A stretch of DNA of 10,284 bases from Nautiliaceae bacterium (lineage in GTDB: Bacteria > Campylobacterota > Campylobacteria > Campylobacterales > Nautiliaceae). Of the stretch, positions 1 to 7,151 are shown piece by piece. The notes under the pieces were generated by a model. That model had not been told where the DNA came from. It was given only the letters and a program-made list of their open reading frames with translations, and did not search any database. The stretch covers positions 1 through 10,284 of the forward strand of contig JAMOSM010000104.1 in the NCBI GenBank assembly GCA_027063075.1, in the 5' to 3' direction. The position numbers and the translations under genes were made by a program. Position 1 is the stretch's first letter, and every line of letters starts with the position of its first letter.

Positions 1-493
1 GAGTAGGATTAAAGATAATTTTCCCATCAACTCTTGTAACTCTAACACCATGTACCATTTTTGCAAAAGGCAAAGAGCTCATATACATACAAGCAGCCGC
101 GGCGTTCATAGCCCCAACTTGCAAGTCACTATCCTCATCTGCACTTAAAGCCATAATGGTAATAATAGTATCATATCCATAATCCCTTGGAAAAAGAGGT
201 CTTAAGCTTCTATCTACAATTCTAGCAGTAAGTGTTTCAAAGTCTCCCGGTTTTTGTTCTCTTTTTACAAACCCTGCAGGAATTTTTCCAACCGCATAAG
301 CCCTTTCTACATACTGAACTACTAAAGGAACAAAATCCTCTTCAATTACTTCATCAGGATTATACGTAAGGGTTGCAAGCATTACAGTATTTCCTTCCTG
401 CCACCATATAGAACTGTCAGCCTGTCTTGCAACTTTGTTTAAGATAAATTTTTGCTCTTTTCCGTTAATTTTAATATCTACTTCACAACTCAT
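1..493 (-). CDS. pnp: Polyribonucleotide nucleotidyltransferase (PNPase), N-terminal part, cut by window edge
   Basis: PNPase is a trimeric, phosphorolytic 3'-5' exoribonuclease of the cytoplasm, active in mRNA turnover and often part of the degradosome. Only the first 164 codons are visible; the rest lies beyond base 1. They cover most of the first RNase PH domain. Recognisable family stretches are SSIWWQEGNTVMLAT (about residues 27-41), the YVERAYAVGKIPAGFVKREQ segment, and the TARIVDRSLRPLFP block that contributes to RNA and phosphate binding. The ATG at 493 overlaps the stop of the upstream phosphoribosyltransferase-like gene (ATGA), and AAGGAG (507-502) lies 8 bases ahead of it, so translation is probably coupled. 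It is the last visible gene of the purD-to-pnp run. Identification is secure; nothing can be said about the KH and S1 domains, which lie outside the window. Confidence 0.96.
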   Translation of the reverse strand, partial: MSCEVDIKINGKEQKFILNKVARQADSSIWWQEGNTVMLATLTYNPDEVIEEDFVPLVVQYVERAYAVGKIPAGFVKREQKPGDFETLTARIVDRSLRPLFPRDYGYDTIITIMALSADEDSDLQVGAMNAAAACMYMSSLPFAKMVHGVRVTRVDGKIIFNPT

Positions 494-1086
494 TCTTCAT
501 ACTCCTTAAAATAAAATCTTGTATCAACATAATCTTCTATCACTTTTACAAAAAATGTATTATCTACAATTTTTTCAACCATTTCAGCTGTACTTTTAGC
601 AATTATGGGAATTGCAACATTAATGGAATTTACTTTTTTATTTATACAGCTTTTTATAGCACATAAAAGAGTAAGACCAGTGTTTGCCCCCTCATCCACT
701 AATAATACATTTTTATTCTCAAGTGTAATTATACCCTCTCCTGCACGTAATTTATGAATGTCTTCTAAAATTTTTTCCTCATATACCCTTTCAATTTCAT
801 TAAAAATATAATCATCAGTAATTTCAAAACTCTCAATAAGCTCATTTATTAATACATAATCCTTAGTTTCACTAACAGCCGCAAGAGAAGTTTCTTTGTT
901 TATAGGGGATTTAACCTCTTCAATAAACAGAAAATCCCCTTCAAGAAGCCCGTTTCTCATAGCAATTTCACGTGCGTAAAAAACACCTCTTTTACTAATT
1001 GCAAGTACCACACAGTTATTTAGCATATCTTTATCTAAAGATTCAATAAGCCTTGCAAGCGCTTCTTTTTTATTTTCAAAAATCAT
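490..1086 (-). CDS. Phosphoribosyltransferase-like protein (type I PRTase fold)
   Basis: A 198-residue cytoplasmic protein with the layout of the poorly characterised bacterial PRTase family (COG1926 style). The N-terminal part has the phosphate-contact-like segment VVLAISKRGVFYAREIA (about 26-42). The PRPP-binding loop is NVLLVDEGANTGLTLL (about 126-141), where the usual VDDGxATGxT reads VDEGANTGLT, so the second acidic residue is Glu. A typical family tail (VDNTFFVKVIEDY, then TRFYFKEYEE) follows. Substrate is unknown. Start choice: a TTG at 1092 overlaps the previous stop, but the ATG at 1086 has AAGG (1097-1094) at a 7-base distance, so I use 1086. The gene lies 2 bases after the J-like gene's stop and overlaps pnp by 4 bases, so the three are almost certainly cotranscribed. 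A role tied to RNA or nucleotide turnover would fit purD and pnp in the same run, but that is inference. Confidence 0.8.
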   Translation of the reverse strand: MIFENKKEALARLIESLDKDMLNNCVVLAISKRGVFYAREIAMRNGLLEGDFLFIEEVKSPINKETSLAAVSETKDYVLINELIESFEITDDYIFNEIERVYEEKILEDIHKLRAGEGIITLENKNVLLVDEGANTGLTLLCAIKSCINKKVNSINVAIPIIAKSTAEMVEKIVDNTFFVKVIEDYVDTRFYFKEYEE

Positions 1087-1088
1087 TT

Positions 1089-1355
1089 TCAAACCTTAAA
1101 CTTTTTTAAAAATTCTTCAGGATACTGTCTTAAAATTTCATCTTCACTAAAAGTAAATTTAAAGTTTTGAATATACTCTCTTAAAACTTCATAAGCCCAG
1201 TTAATTTCTTGGATTTTTTCTTTATCTCCTCCCATATCAGAGTGATATTTTTTAGCTAACAATTTATATTTTTTGTTAATATCCTTCATAGTGCTAAGAG
1301 GAGGGACTTCTAAAATTCTGCAGGCTTTTTTAATCTCCTCTATTTTAGAAACGAT
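1089..1355 (-). CDS. Small J-like (DnaJ-domain) protein with HSD motif and probable ATC start
   Basis: An 88-residue protein, nearly all J-domain. A helix I-like stretch (KIEEIKKACRILEVPP, about 4-19) leads into helix II (MKDINKKYKLLAKKYHSD, 23-40), then helix III (KIQEINWAYEVLREYI). The signature HPD, needed in J-proteins to stimulate Hsp70 ATPase, is HSD here (bases 1236-1244). The first standard start in frame is ATG at 1289, but it removes helix I and is preceded by CCTCCTCTTAGC, with no Shine-Dalgarno sequence. Upstream the frame stays open back to a TGA inside mlaD and holds no ATG, GTG or TTG. A perfect GGAGGTG (1366-1360) sits the right distance before ATC at 1355, so I propose that rare start, overlapping the last 16 bases of mlaD. 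A frameshift or base error near 1345-1370 is the main alternative. The J-domain call is firm; the start is not. A DnaK-dependent chaperone role is doubtful without the proline. Confidence 0.68.
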   Translation of the reverse strand: MVSKIEEIKKACRILEVPPLSTMKDINKKYKLLAKKYHSDMGGDKEKIQEINWAYEVLREYIQNFKFTFSEDEILRQYPEEFLKKFKV

Positions 1356-2734
1356 GTCGCACCTCCACTTATAAAAGGTTTTAGGTCATTATCTTTAAAT
1401 TTAATCCCAACCCCTAAGAAAAAGCTTCTAGCTTCTGTATTGAGAACATTATCAACCCCTGCTAAAAATTCAAGATGTTTTAAATAAAGGTATGTAGCTT
1501 TAAAGTTAAGATGAGGATTATCTCCCCTTTTGTCATTTGCACTATTAAAATCATATATCTCACCTGTAAATTTAACTTTATCTTTATTCATAAAATAATC
1601 AATTCCAACCCCTCCTGTACTTTCTATTACACCACCTCTTAATAAAATATTACCATATCTTTTTCCAAGTTCGGCATTTACATAAAGTTTATTTTCATCT
1701 TTAAAAGGAAGGCTTGAATAATCTTTTCTTGAAGCAATACCTAAAATATAATATTTAGTAGGAGTAGGTTTATATGCAACATTTGCAATAGTTAAATAAT
1801 CATCATCTTTTGTTAAATAAGAAGTGGTAATATCTACAACAAGCTCCGATTTATTAAATGAAGCTAACATATTATCTATCTTTTTAAAACTGTCACTTCC
1901 GTTTGCAAAGAAATCTTTAGCTGCAATAATAGTCTGTTTTATTGTTTTATTGTTCTCTTTTAGCATAATATTTACATTTTTACCAACATTTGTATATTCA
2001 TCGGCTAATGTATTAAATTTTACCTTTACATCGCTAAGCATTGTATTTGCATTATCAATAAGTTTATTAAGTTTTTCTGCTAAAACAGGGGTTTTTTCCC
2101 TTAAAATATCCCCTGTTTTCTTATAAGAAAGCATTAAATCATTTGCATTTTTAAAAAGTCTTGGAAGTTTTTTATGAGTTAATTCTAAAATATCATTTAC
2201 CTTAGCAGATGCAATTTCTATATTTTTCATTATATTTTTAACGTGAGAAAGAGTTTCATTATCTAAAAGTTTATCATTAACCCTGTTAATCATTACTCTA
2301 AGTTCGCTGACAGCAGAGTTTATATTGTTCATAACATCTTCCATAGAAGCAGTTTTTAAATATTTTTTAATAACATCTCCTGGCTTGTAATACTCTTTTG
2401 AGTTTGAAGGGATAATTTTTAAATACTTACCTCCAAGGACATTATCCTGAGCTACTACCACCTCAGAGCCAACCGGAATTTTAACTTCCTTTTTAATAAT
2501 AAGCTTTAATCTAACTCCTTCTTCTTGAAGCTGCATATTATCTATTGCACCTATTTTAACACCCCTCATTTTAACACGCGACTTTTTATTAAGCCCGCTT
2601 GCATCATTTACAATGGCATATATTACATATCCTTTTTCTTTTAGCTTCTCTAATGTTTTAATCTGAAAAGTCAATAAAAGTAATGCAGCAAGAGACAATA
2701 TTACAAACAAACCTACTTTTATTTCAGTTTTCAT
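1340..2734 (-). CDS. mlaD: MlaD-family (MCE domain) lipid-transport protein with long helical stalk and beta-rich C-terminus
   Basis: A 464-residue inner-membrane-anchored MCE protein of the MlaD family, which carries phospholipid between inner and outer membrane with the MlaE/MlaF ABC transporter. One N-terminal membrane segment (about 7-23) is followed by the MCE core (about 36-110), with GLNKKSRVKMRGVKIGAI and a VAQDNVLGGKYLKI pattern typical of the fold. Residues about 130-295 are predicted by eye to be helical or coiled, the stalk region. Residues about 296-456 switch to short alternating strands separated by Gly/Asn/Asp turns, as in outer-membrane barrels. E. coli MlaD is only about 180 residues and has no such tail. 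The gene starts 9 bases after lptD stops, with AAGGA ahead of its ATG, so lptD and mlaD are cotranscribed. No mlaE or mlaF is visible here. Family assignment is strong; exact orthology to MlaD is less sure, since other MCE subfamilies share this layout. Confidence 0.88.
   Translation of the reverse strand: MKTEIKVGLFVILSLAALLLLTFQIKTLEKLKEKGYVIYAIVNDASGLNKKSRVKMRGVKIGAIDNMQLQEEGVRLKLIIKKEVKIPVGSEVVVAQDNVLGGKYLKIIPSNSKEYYKPGDVIKKYLKTASMEDVMNNINSAVSELRVMINRVNDKLLDNETLSHVKNIMKNIEIASAKVNDILELTHKKLPRLFKNANDLMLSYKKTGDILREKTPVLAEKLNKLIDNANTMLSDVKVKFNTLADEYTNVGKNVNIMLKENNKTIKQTIIAAKDFFANGSDSFKKIDNMLASFNKSELVVDITTSYLTKDDDYLTIANVAYKPTPTKYYILGIASRKDYSSLPFKDENKLYVNAELGKRYGNILLRGGVIESTGGVGIDYFMNKDKVKFTGEIYDFNSANDKRGDNPHLNFKATYLYLKHLEFLAGVDNVLNTEARSFFLGVGIKFKDNDLKPFISGGATSFLK
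1360..1366 (-). promoter_or_regulatory. Perfect Shine-Dalgarno GGAGGTG inside the end of mlaD
   Basis: GGAGGTG on the minus strand lies within the last codons of mlaD. Six bases separate GGAGG from the ATC codon at 1355, the proposed start of the J-like gene. A second purine-rich run (AGAGGAG, 1341-1335) follows further on but has no start codon at a suitable distance. This site is the main argument for placing the start upstream of the ATG at 1289. It could instead serve the GTG it overlaps, but that frame stops after five codons (Met-Arg-His-Arg-Phe-stop). Confidence 0.5.
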
Positions 2735-2743
2735 TGTATTCCT

Positions 2744-4732
2744 TTATTTTATTTGAATAGTCTGTTTTAAACCACCAATTGGATAAAAATTGACGTTAAA
2801 ACTTAGTAAATAATTATTATTAAAAGAGATTCCGCCTTCAGTTAAAACAGGAATTCTGTTTTTCTGAATACTCAAATTATATTGCCAACACTTTTTATTG
2901 AGTTTAACCCCAAACAAAAAATACTGAACGTATCTGTTTTCTATATCATAATTATACTCAAAATAATATTTTTTATGTGAATTTATACTTTTTTCAACCC
3001 TTAATGTATAAGTCTGAATTATATTTGAAGGGTCATCTTCAGCTTTAGAATAAAGATGAGAGATTTTAAAATAAAAGTTTTTTAAAGGAAAAGAAAAAGA
3101 AAATGAGTTATAAATTACACTTTCTAAATCCCAGGAATATTTATTAATATCGCTTATTGATATAGAGCTTTTTTTCAAATTAACAATATTTTCTAAAGAA
3201 CCCTTCTTTTTAAAATTAATATCACTGTTTTGCCTTAAAGTATGGTCTAAGTAAAAACTGCTGCCTTCAAAAATCTGAAAAAGATTAAAACTTACACTAT
3301 CTACAATATTAGTGTAATTTAAAAGCTCATTCTCTTTTGAAAGCTTACTTAACTGTTTAAAATTAAATTCAACAGAAGGGTTTATAATATGTAAAAATGA
3401 ATTTTTTTTAGTTAAAGAAGTATAAAACTTAAGGGTGCTGTAAAGCTCATAAAAATATTGAGGAGGAGTTTGAGAATTATAATAATTAGAATTCACATAA
3501 TTAAAAGTTTCACTAAATTTTATGTTTAAAATATCATCAAAAAATCTCTTATCAACCGATAACGGTAAATTAAAATCTACCTGATAATATTTAACAGATT
3601 TTGAATAAAAGTTATATAAATTTAAATCAAAAGAGTTTAAAATAAAATCTTTTCTCTCAAACTTATGCAAATTAACTTGAGGCAGAATTTGAATGGTATC
3701 ATCGTTCGATATTTTTGTAGTATCTATAAAATATTTTGCATAAACACCCAAAAAATAACCTTTATTAACAGGTGTTATATAATTTATTTTTGAAGTTATA
3801 AGTTTATCAACCAGATAAGAGGTGTTAAAAGTATAGTTATAAGGGTTTAAATAAAAATAATCAACATCGTTTGCATACTTTATTTTTGCATACAACTTAT
3901 CATTACTAAAAACCTTATCTCTTTTATAAAAAATTTCGTATCCAAAATGTTTTTTATGGGCTAAAGCATATTTCTCATAATATTTCTCAAAATCTATAAA
4001 TTCTCCAAATTTAATTTCCCCGTAATCATATGCAGATGTCACAAACCTAAATGTATTATAAATACCCTTTCCCCTTTTTGTCCTTATAGTAGGAGTTACT
4101 TCAAAATCTGCATAAGGACTTAAAACAAAATAAATAGGCTGGGAGTATAAAAAACCCTCTTTTGCAGAAAATCCTACATACGGTCTTAAAAGCCCTGAAT
4201 GCCTTGTTTTATTTAAAGAGTTAAAAAAGAATGGAAAATAAAAAACAGGGGTGTTATGAACATATAAAACAATATTATAAAGTTTCATATATTTAGTATC
4301 TTTATTATAAACACCCCTTTTTGCAGACAAAAACCAATCAGGATTTTCCACACAACAGCTTGAAAATATTAAATCATCTAAAGAGATTATACTTTTTTTC
4401 AATGAAACCTTTGGAGCCTTAAACCAGATATCGTTGTATTTATCTATTAAAAAAACATCTTCTATTTTAATCTCTTTTTTTGAAAAAACAGTAGCCTTTT
4501 GAGCAAGAATAGAGATATTTTTATAAAAAACAACTACATCTTTTTTTAAAATCACTATTTTTCTGTTTTTAATAACACCCTCTTTTGCTTGAATAACATA
4601 GTTGTTATAAATTATTAAAGGATTTACTAAATAAAGTTCCTTACCTTTATATTTTGCAGCCGTCGCAAACACTTCAACCTTTGCAAATAAAAAAGAAGCA
4701 AAAAAAATTAAACTAATTATCTTCAACAACAA
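2744..4732 (-). CDS. lptD: LPS-assembly outer-membrane protein LptD
   Basis: A 662-residue protein matching LptD, the barrel of the LptD/LptE translocon that inserts LPS into the outer leaflet. A signal peptide (about 1-17, ending FLFA before KVEV) is followed by an OstA-like periplasmic beta-jellyroll (about 18-150), then a large Tyr/Asn/Lys-rich beta-barrel. Typical markers are SSCCVENPDWFL (124-135), RHSGLLRP near the barrel entrance, and NVNFYPIGGLKQ near the end. There are only three cysteines: an adjacent pair at 126-127 and one at about 615. Start: no ATG is available. Three consecutive TTG codons (4732, 4729, 4726) lie behind AGGAAGAG, and the first has the best spacing, so the gene overlaps the RDD gene by 20 bases. 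It is shorter than the E. coli protein (784 residues), as seen in related bacteria. LptE is not in the window. Confidence 0.94.
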   Translation of the reverse strand: MLLKIISLIFFASFLFAKVEVFATAAKYKGKELYLVNPLIIYNNYVIQAKEGVIKNRKIVILKKDVVVFYKNISILAQKATVFSKKEIKIEDVFLIDKYNDIWFKAPKVSLKKSIISLDDLIFSSCCVENPDWFLSAKRGVYNKDTKYMKLYNIVLYVHNTPVFYFPFFFNSLNKTRHSGLLRPYVGFSAKEGFLYSQPIYFVLSPYADFEVTPTIRTKRGKGIYNTFRFVTSAYDYGEIKFGEFIDFEKYYEKYALAHKKHFGYEIFYKRDKVFSNDKLYAKIKYANDVDYFYLNPYNYTFNTSYLVDKLITSKINYITPVNKGYFLGVYAKYFIDTTKISNDDTIQILPQVNLHKFERKDFILNSFDLNLYNFYSKSVKYYQVDFNLPLSVDKRFFDDILNIKFSETFNYVNSNYYNSQTPPQYFYELYSTLKFYTSLTKKNSFLHIINPSVEFNFKQLSKLSKENELLNYTNIVDSVSFNLFQIFEGSSFYLDHTLRQNSDINFKKKGSLENIVNLKKSSISISDINKYSWDLESVIYNSFSFSFPLKNFYFKISHLYSKAEDDPSNIIQTYTLRVEKSINSHKKYYFEYNYDIENRYVQYFLFGVKLNKKCWQYNLSIQKNRIPVLTEGGISFNNNYLLSFNVNFYPIGGLKQTIQIK

Positions 4733-5162
4733 CAGCTCTTCCTACAATATCATGAATAGCTCTGTTTAAAGGGTCTACAATAGCATAAAACATTCCAAGA
4801 TAAAAAAACATTTCATCAAAGTTTCTAAAAAGACTTCTTATAAAAGCTCTTAAATGAGTCGGGGTATCGAGTGTTTGAATATCAATAACCTTTATTTTTA
4901 CAATCATTTTTCCAAGAGTTTTACCATAAAGAGCAACAAAAATCCAATGATAAAGCATATAAGCTACAAAAATATAAACAAAAAGTTTATCTGTTAAGAT
5001 AATCATCTCTTCATATGTTTTAGCATTTGCAAAAGAATCAAAAAATGCAATTACAACCAAAAAAGAGATTAATAAATCATCTATACTCATAGCAATAATT
5101 CTTTTAGAAAGAGAAGCGATTTTAAAACCTTCCCTTTCTAATTTATCAGCAATATTTTCCAT
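4713..5162 (-). CDS. RDD-family integral membrane protein
   Basis: A 149-residue inner-membrane protein with the RDD pattern: the Arg and paired Asp in KRIIAMSIDDLLIS (about 20-33), a first hydrophobic helix (about 27-43), a second (about 61-80), GKTLGKMIVKIKVID (about 80-94), and the closing HDIVGRAVVVED. RDD proteins are small polytopic membrane proteins; some members have been linked to ion transport, but most have no known function. Its ATG directly abuts the purD stop (TAGATG), with AGGAAAA shortly before, and its 3' end overlaps lptD by 20 bases. This places it between purine synthesis and LPS export. A function in envelope biogenesis can be suspected from lptD but is not shown by the sequence. 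Confidence 0.87.
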   Translation of the reverse strand: MENIADKLEREGFKIASLSKRIIAMSIDDLLISFLVVIAFFDSFANAKTYEEMIILTDKLFVYIFVAYMLYHWIFVALYGKTLGKMIVKIKVIDIQTLDTPTHLRAFIRSLFRNFDEMFFYLGMFYAIVDPLNRAIHDIVGRAVVVEDN

Positions 5163-6419
5163 CTATTTTCCTATAGCCTGATATGCAATGTCAGTTCTGT
5201 ATTTTTTACCATCAAAATGAACTTTATCAACAATTTTATAAGCTTCATCCCTTGCTTCTTTTACATCTTTTCCAAATCCAACGCAAACCAGCACTCTTCC
5301 GCCTGTTGCATAAAGTTTTCCATCAATTTTTTTAACACCCGCATATGCAATATATCCATTGCAATCACTTAAATCATCAACGGTAATTTCCGCAGGCTCA
5401 CTACTTGAGTAAGGATAGTTTTTAGAAGCACACACAACCCCAACCGCAACCATATCTTTAATTCTCACATCTATTTTATCAAGCTGTTTTGTAGCCCCGT
5501 TGTAAAACATATCATAAACGCTGCTATCAATAAGCGCCATTAACTCCTCACATTCAGGGTCCCCAAATCTTACGTTATATTCAAGCACATACGGTTCATT
5601 ATCAACCACCATAAGCCCTATAAAAAGGACTCCCTCAAAAGGAGCCCCCTCTTTTTGCATTCCTTTAAGGGTTGGCTTTATAATCTTTTCTTTTACTTTT
5701 TCATACAGCTCAGGCGTTGCAAGAGGAGTTGGCGCATATGCACCCATTCCTCCTGTGTTTGGTCCTTTATCCCCGTCAAGAAGTCTTTTATGGTCTTGTG
5801 CTGCAGGAAGTAAAACAAAATCCTCCCCGTCACAAATTGCAAACATACTAAGCTCATATCCATTTAAAAACTCTTCTACAATCACTTTTTTCCCCGCATC
5901 CCCAAACATTTCACCGCTTAACATTCCATCAACAGCTTTTTTAGCATTCTCCCTGCTCTCAGCAATAATTACCCCTTTTCCTGCACAAAGACCATCGGCT
6001 TTTACAACAATTGGAAGTTTTTCCATATTGTCAATAAATTCATAAGCTTTTTCTTTATCTGAAGTTTCAATATATTTTGCTGTAGGAATATTGTATTTTT
6101 TAAGAAAGTTTTTCATATAAACTTTACTTCCTTCAAGTTTTGCAGCTTCTTTGCTTGGACCAAAAATAGTAAGACCATGTGCTTTAAACACATCAACTAT
6201 TCCCTTAACCAAAGGGGCTTCTGGTCCTACTATTGTAAGGTCAATTTCATTTTCTTTTGCCCATTTTGCAAGCTCTTCAAAATCTTTTATATCAATATTT
6301 GTGGCAAACTCCTCAGTAGCTCCGTTTCCAGGAGCGTAAAAAACCTCAGCCTCATCTTTTAAAAAATAACCTATACTATATTCTCTTCCACCGCTTCCAA
6401 CTATCAAAACTTTTTTCAT
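5163..6419 (-). CDS. purD: Phosphoribosylamine-glycine ligase (GAR synthetase)
   Basis: A 418-residue, full-length PurD. It catalyses the ATP-dependent joining of glycine to 5-phosphoribosylamine, the second step of de novo purine synthesis, in the cytoplasm. The N-terminal domain opens with [15 protein letters not shown]; Tyr replaces the His usual in this GGREH motif. The ATP-grasp domain includes [18 protein letters not shown] (about 135-152), [15 protein letters not shown] (about 219-233) and the metal-binding [15 protein letters not shown] (about 277-291). The C-terminal domain ends in a normal family tail ([15 protein letters not shown]). The ATG at 6419 has an extended -10 box about 20 bases upstream and AAAAAGG as a moderate ribosome binding site. 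It is the first gene of the seven-gene minus-strand run ending in pnp. Confidence 0.97.
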   Translation of the reverse strand: MKKVLIVGSGGREYSIGYFLKDEAEVFYAPGNGATEEFATNIDIKDFEELAKWAKENEIDLTIVGPEAPLVKGIVDVFKAHGLTIFGPSKEAAKLEGSKVYMKNFLKKYNIPTAKYIETSDKEKAYEFIDNMEKLPIVVKADGLCAGKGVIIAESRENAKKAVDGMLSGEMFGDAGKKVIVEEFLNGYELSMFAICDGEDFVLLPAAQDHKRLLDGDKGPNTGGMGAYAPTPLATPELYEKVKEKIIKPTLKGMQKEGAPFEGVLFIGLMVVDNEPYVLEYNVRFGDPECEELMALIDSSVYDMFYNGATKQLDKIDVRIKDMVAVGVVCASKNYPYSSSEPAEITVDDLSDCNGYIAYAGVKKIDGKLYATGGRVLVCVGFGKDVKEARDEAYKIVDKVHFDGKKYRTDIAYQAIGK

Positions 6420-6439
6420 ACCAAGCCTTTTTTAATGAA

Positions 6440-6448
6440 ATTATATCA
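6440..6448 (-). promoter_or_regulatory. Extended -10 promoter element upstream of purD
   Basis: TGATATAAT on the minus strand has the TGn extension plus a perfect TATAAT at 6445-6440. Transcription would start near 6433 and leave a leader of about 14 bases before the purD ATG. No good -35 box is seen at the 17-base distance (TTACAG), which is common in Campylobacterota promoters. The TGA of the element is also the stop codon of the upstream DUF2628-like gene. It probably drives the purD-to-pnp run. Confidence 0.55.
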
Positions 6449-6934
6449 TTTTAATTTTGCACCTGTAATTAAAGCAAAAATCCAAGGCCAAATTAAAAGC
6501 AAAATCATAAAAACAGCCGCTATTACATAAGAAATTTGAGGTTTTGCCCTTTTTTTAAGACATTCAATATCTGTATTATATTCCCCACAATAATCAATAT
6601 CACGGCTTAACTTGTTAAGATACAAAAAATAGTAACAAAAACCACTTAAAAAAGAACTTATAAGAATTATTGTAGCTATAATTAACAAAGGATGAAATTT
6701 TGCATAAGCCATTAAATACCCTATCATCAAAGAAGCCACCAAAACTCCCATAGCCTCAATTGTCATTCTTCTGTATAATAGATAAAACCATCCAAACAAA
6801 AACGCCCATAAATTAAATTTAGGCTTACATTTTCCAAGCCCGTCATCCCTTATTATCTCTTCAAAAGCTTTTTTGTCTTTTTCACTTAGGTTATAATAAC
6901 TTTTTTCTAAAAGCTCCAAAAATTTCTGTTTCAT
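6446..6934 (-). CDS. DUF2628-like multi-pass membrane protein
   Basis: A 162-residue membrane protein. The soluble N-terminal part has a short acidic/basic helix (KQKFLELLEKSYYNLSEKDKKAFEEII). The segment FNLWAFLFGWFYLLYRRM (about 40-57) follows, the hallmark of DUF2628-type proteins, then three further hydrophobic helices (about 62-80, 85-105 and 137-156). Between the last two is a hydrophilic loop with two cysteines (DIDYCGEYNTDIECLKKR). The frame is open further back to an ATG at 7033, but those 33 extra codons overlap the 58-residue gene in another frame and look unlike the family. The ATG at 6934 forms an ATGA overlap with that gene's stop and has AAAGGCAGGG just upstream, so I choose it. 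Function unknown. It is probably cotranscribed with the preceding gene from the divergent intergenic region. Confidence 0.75.
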   Translation of the reverse strand: MKQKFLELLEKSYYNLSEKDKKAFEEIIRDDGLGKCKPKFNLWAFLFGWFYLLYRRMTIEAMGVLVASLMIGYLMAYAKFHPLLIIATIILISSFLSGFCYYFLYLNKLSRDIDYCGEYNTDIECLKKRAKPQISYVIAAVFMILLLIWPWIFALITGAKLK

Positions 6935-7107
6935 ACCCTGCCTTTTATAAAGGTCTTGTAATAATCCCACGTTGCAAGCGATAAAAGTCCCATAACCGGA
7001 GAAAAAATAACCGAAATTATTAAAAATATCCAAGGATTATAGTTAAGTCTAAATGCAAGGTATGCTATTGCACTTGCCATTACAATCCACACTAAAATTG
7101 TGCCCAT
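6931..7107 (-). CDS. Small two-helix membrane protein (58 residues), unrecognised
   Basis: A short gene read from the sequence: ATG at 7107, stop TGA at 6933-6931. The protein begins MGTILVWIVMASAIAYLAF, a first membrane helix (about 3-19). After a short RLNYNPW turn comes a second helix (about 26-45, IFLIISVIFSPVMGLLSLA), and then a basic tail (YYKTFIKGRV). Support for it being real: AAAAAAGG (7121-7114) is 6 bases before the ATG, a TATAAT sits just upstream on the same strand, and the stop overlaps the next start as ATGA, a typical coupled arrangement. I do not recognise the family. Pairing with a DUF2628-like membrane protein suggests a small two-component membrane unit, but the function is unknown. 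Confidence 0.72.
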   Translation of the reverse strand: MGTILVWIVMASAIAYLAFRLNYNPWIFLIISVIFSPVMGLLSLATWDYYKTFIKGRV

Positions 7108-7151
7108 AATTTACCTTTTTTAGTTAAAATTATATTTAAAAAAGGCGTGTT
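7108..7151. promoter_or_regulatory. Short divergent intergenic region with minus-strand TATAAT
   Basis: These 44 bases separate the start of the 58-residue membrane protein (minus) from the start of the dihydroorotase-like protein (plus). On the minus strand a perfect TATAAT lies at 7134-7129, ahead of AAAAAAGG. On the plus strand TATATT (7131-7136) overlaps it, but a start site from that box would fall within the AAAAAAGG ribosome binding site (7138-7145). The plus-strand promoter may therefore lie further back, for example CATAAT at 7105-7110 with TTACAA at 7080-7085. The minus box is fairly convincing; the plus box is not. Confidence 0.4.

Noticed and set aside
1824..2126. Plus-strand ORF of 100 codons opposite mlaD
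   Set aside because: It lies wholly antisense to the helical part of the MCE gene, has low-complexity Ser/Leu/Phe composition, and shows no family resemblance.
5755..6362. Three plus-strand ORFs (5755-6045, 6151-6339, 6177-6362) opposite purD
   Set aside because: All are antisense to conserved ATP-grasp and N-terminal codons of purD; the sequence is fully explained by purD.
6935..7033. 33-codon N-terminal extension of the DUF2628-like protein
   Set aside because: It overlaps the better-supported 58-residue gene out of frame, while ATG 6934 has a good ribosome binding site and an ATGA junction.
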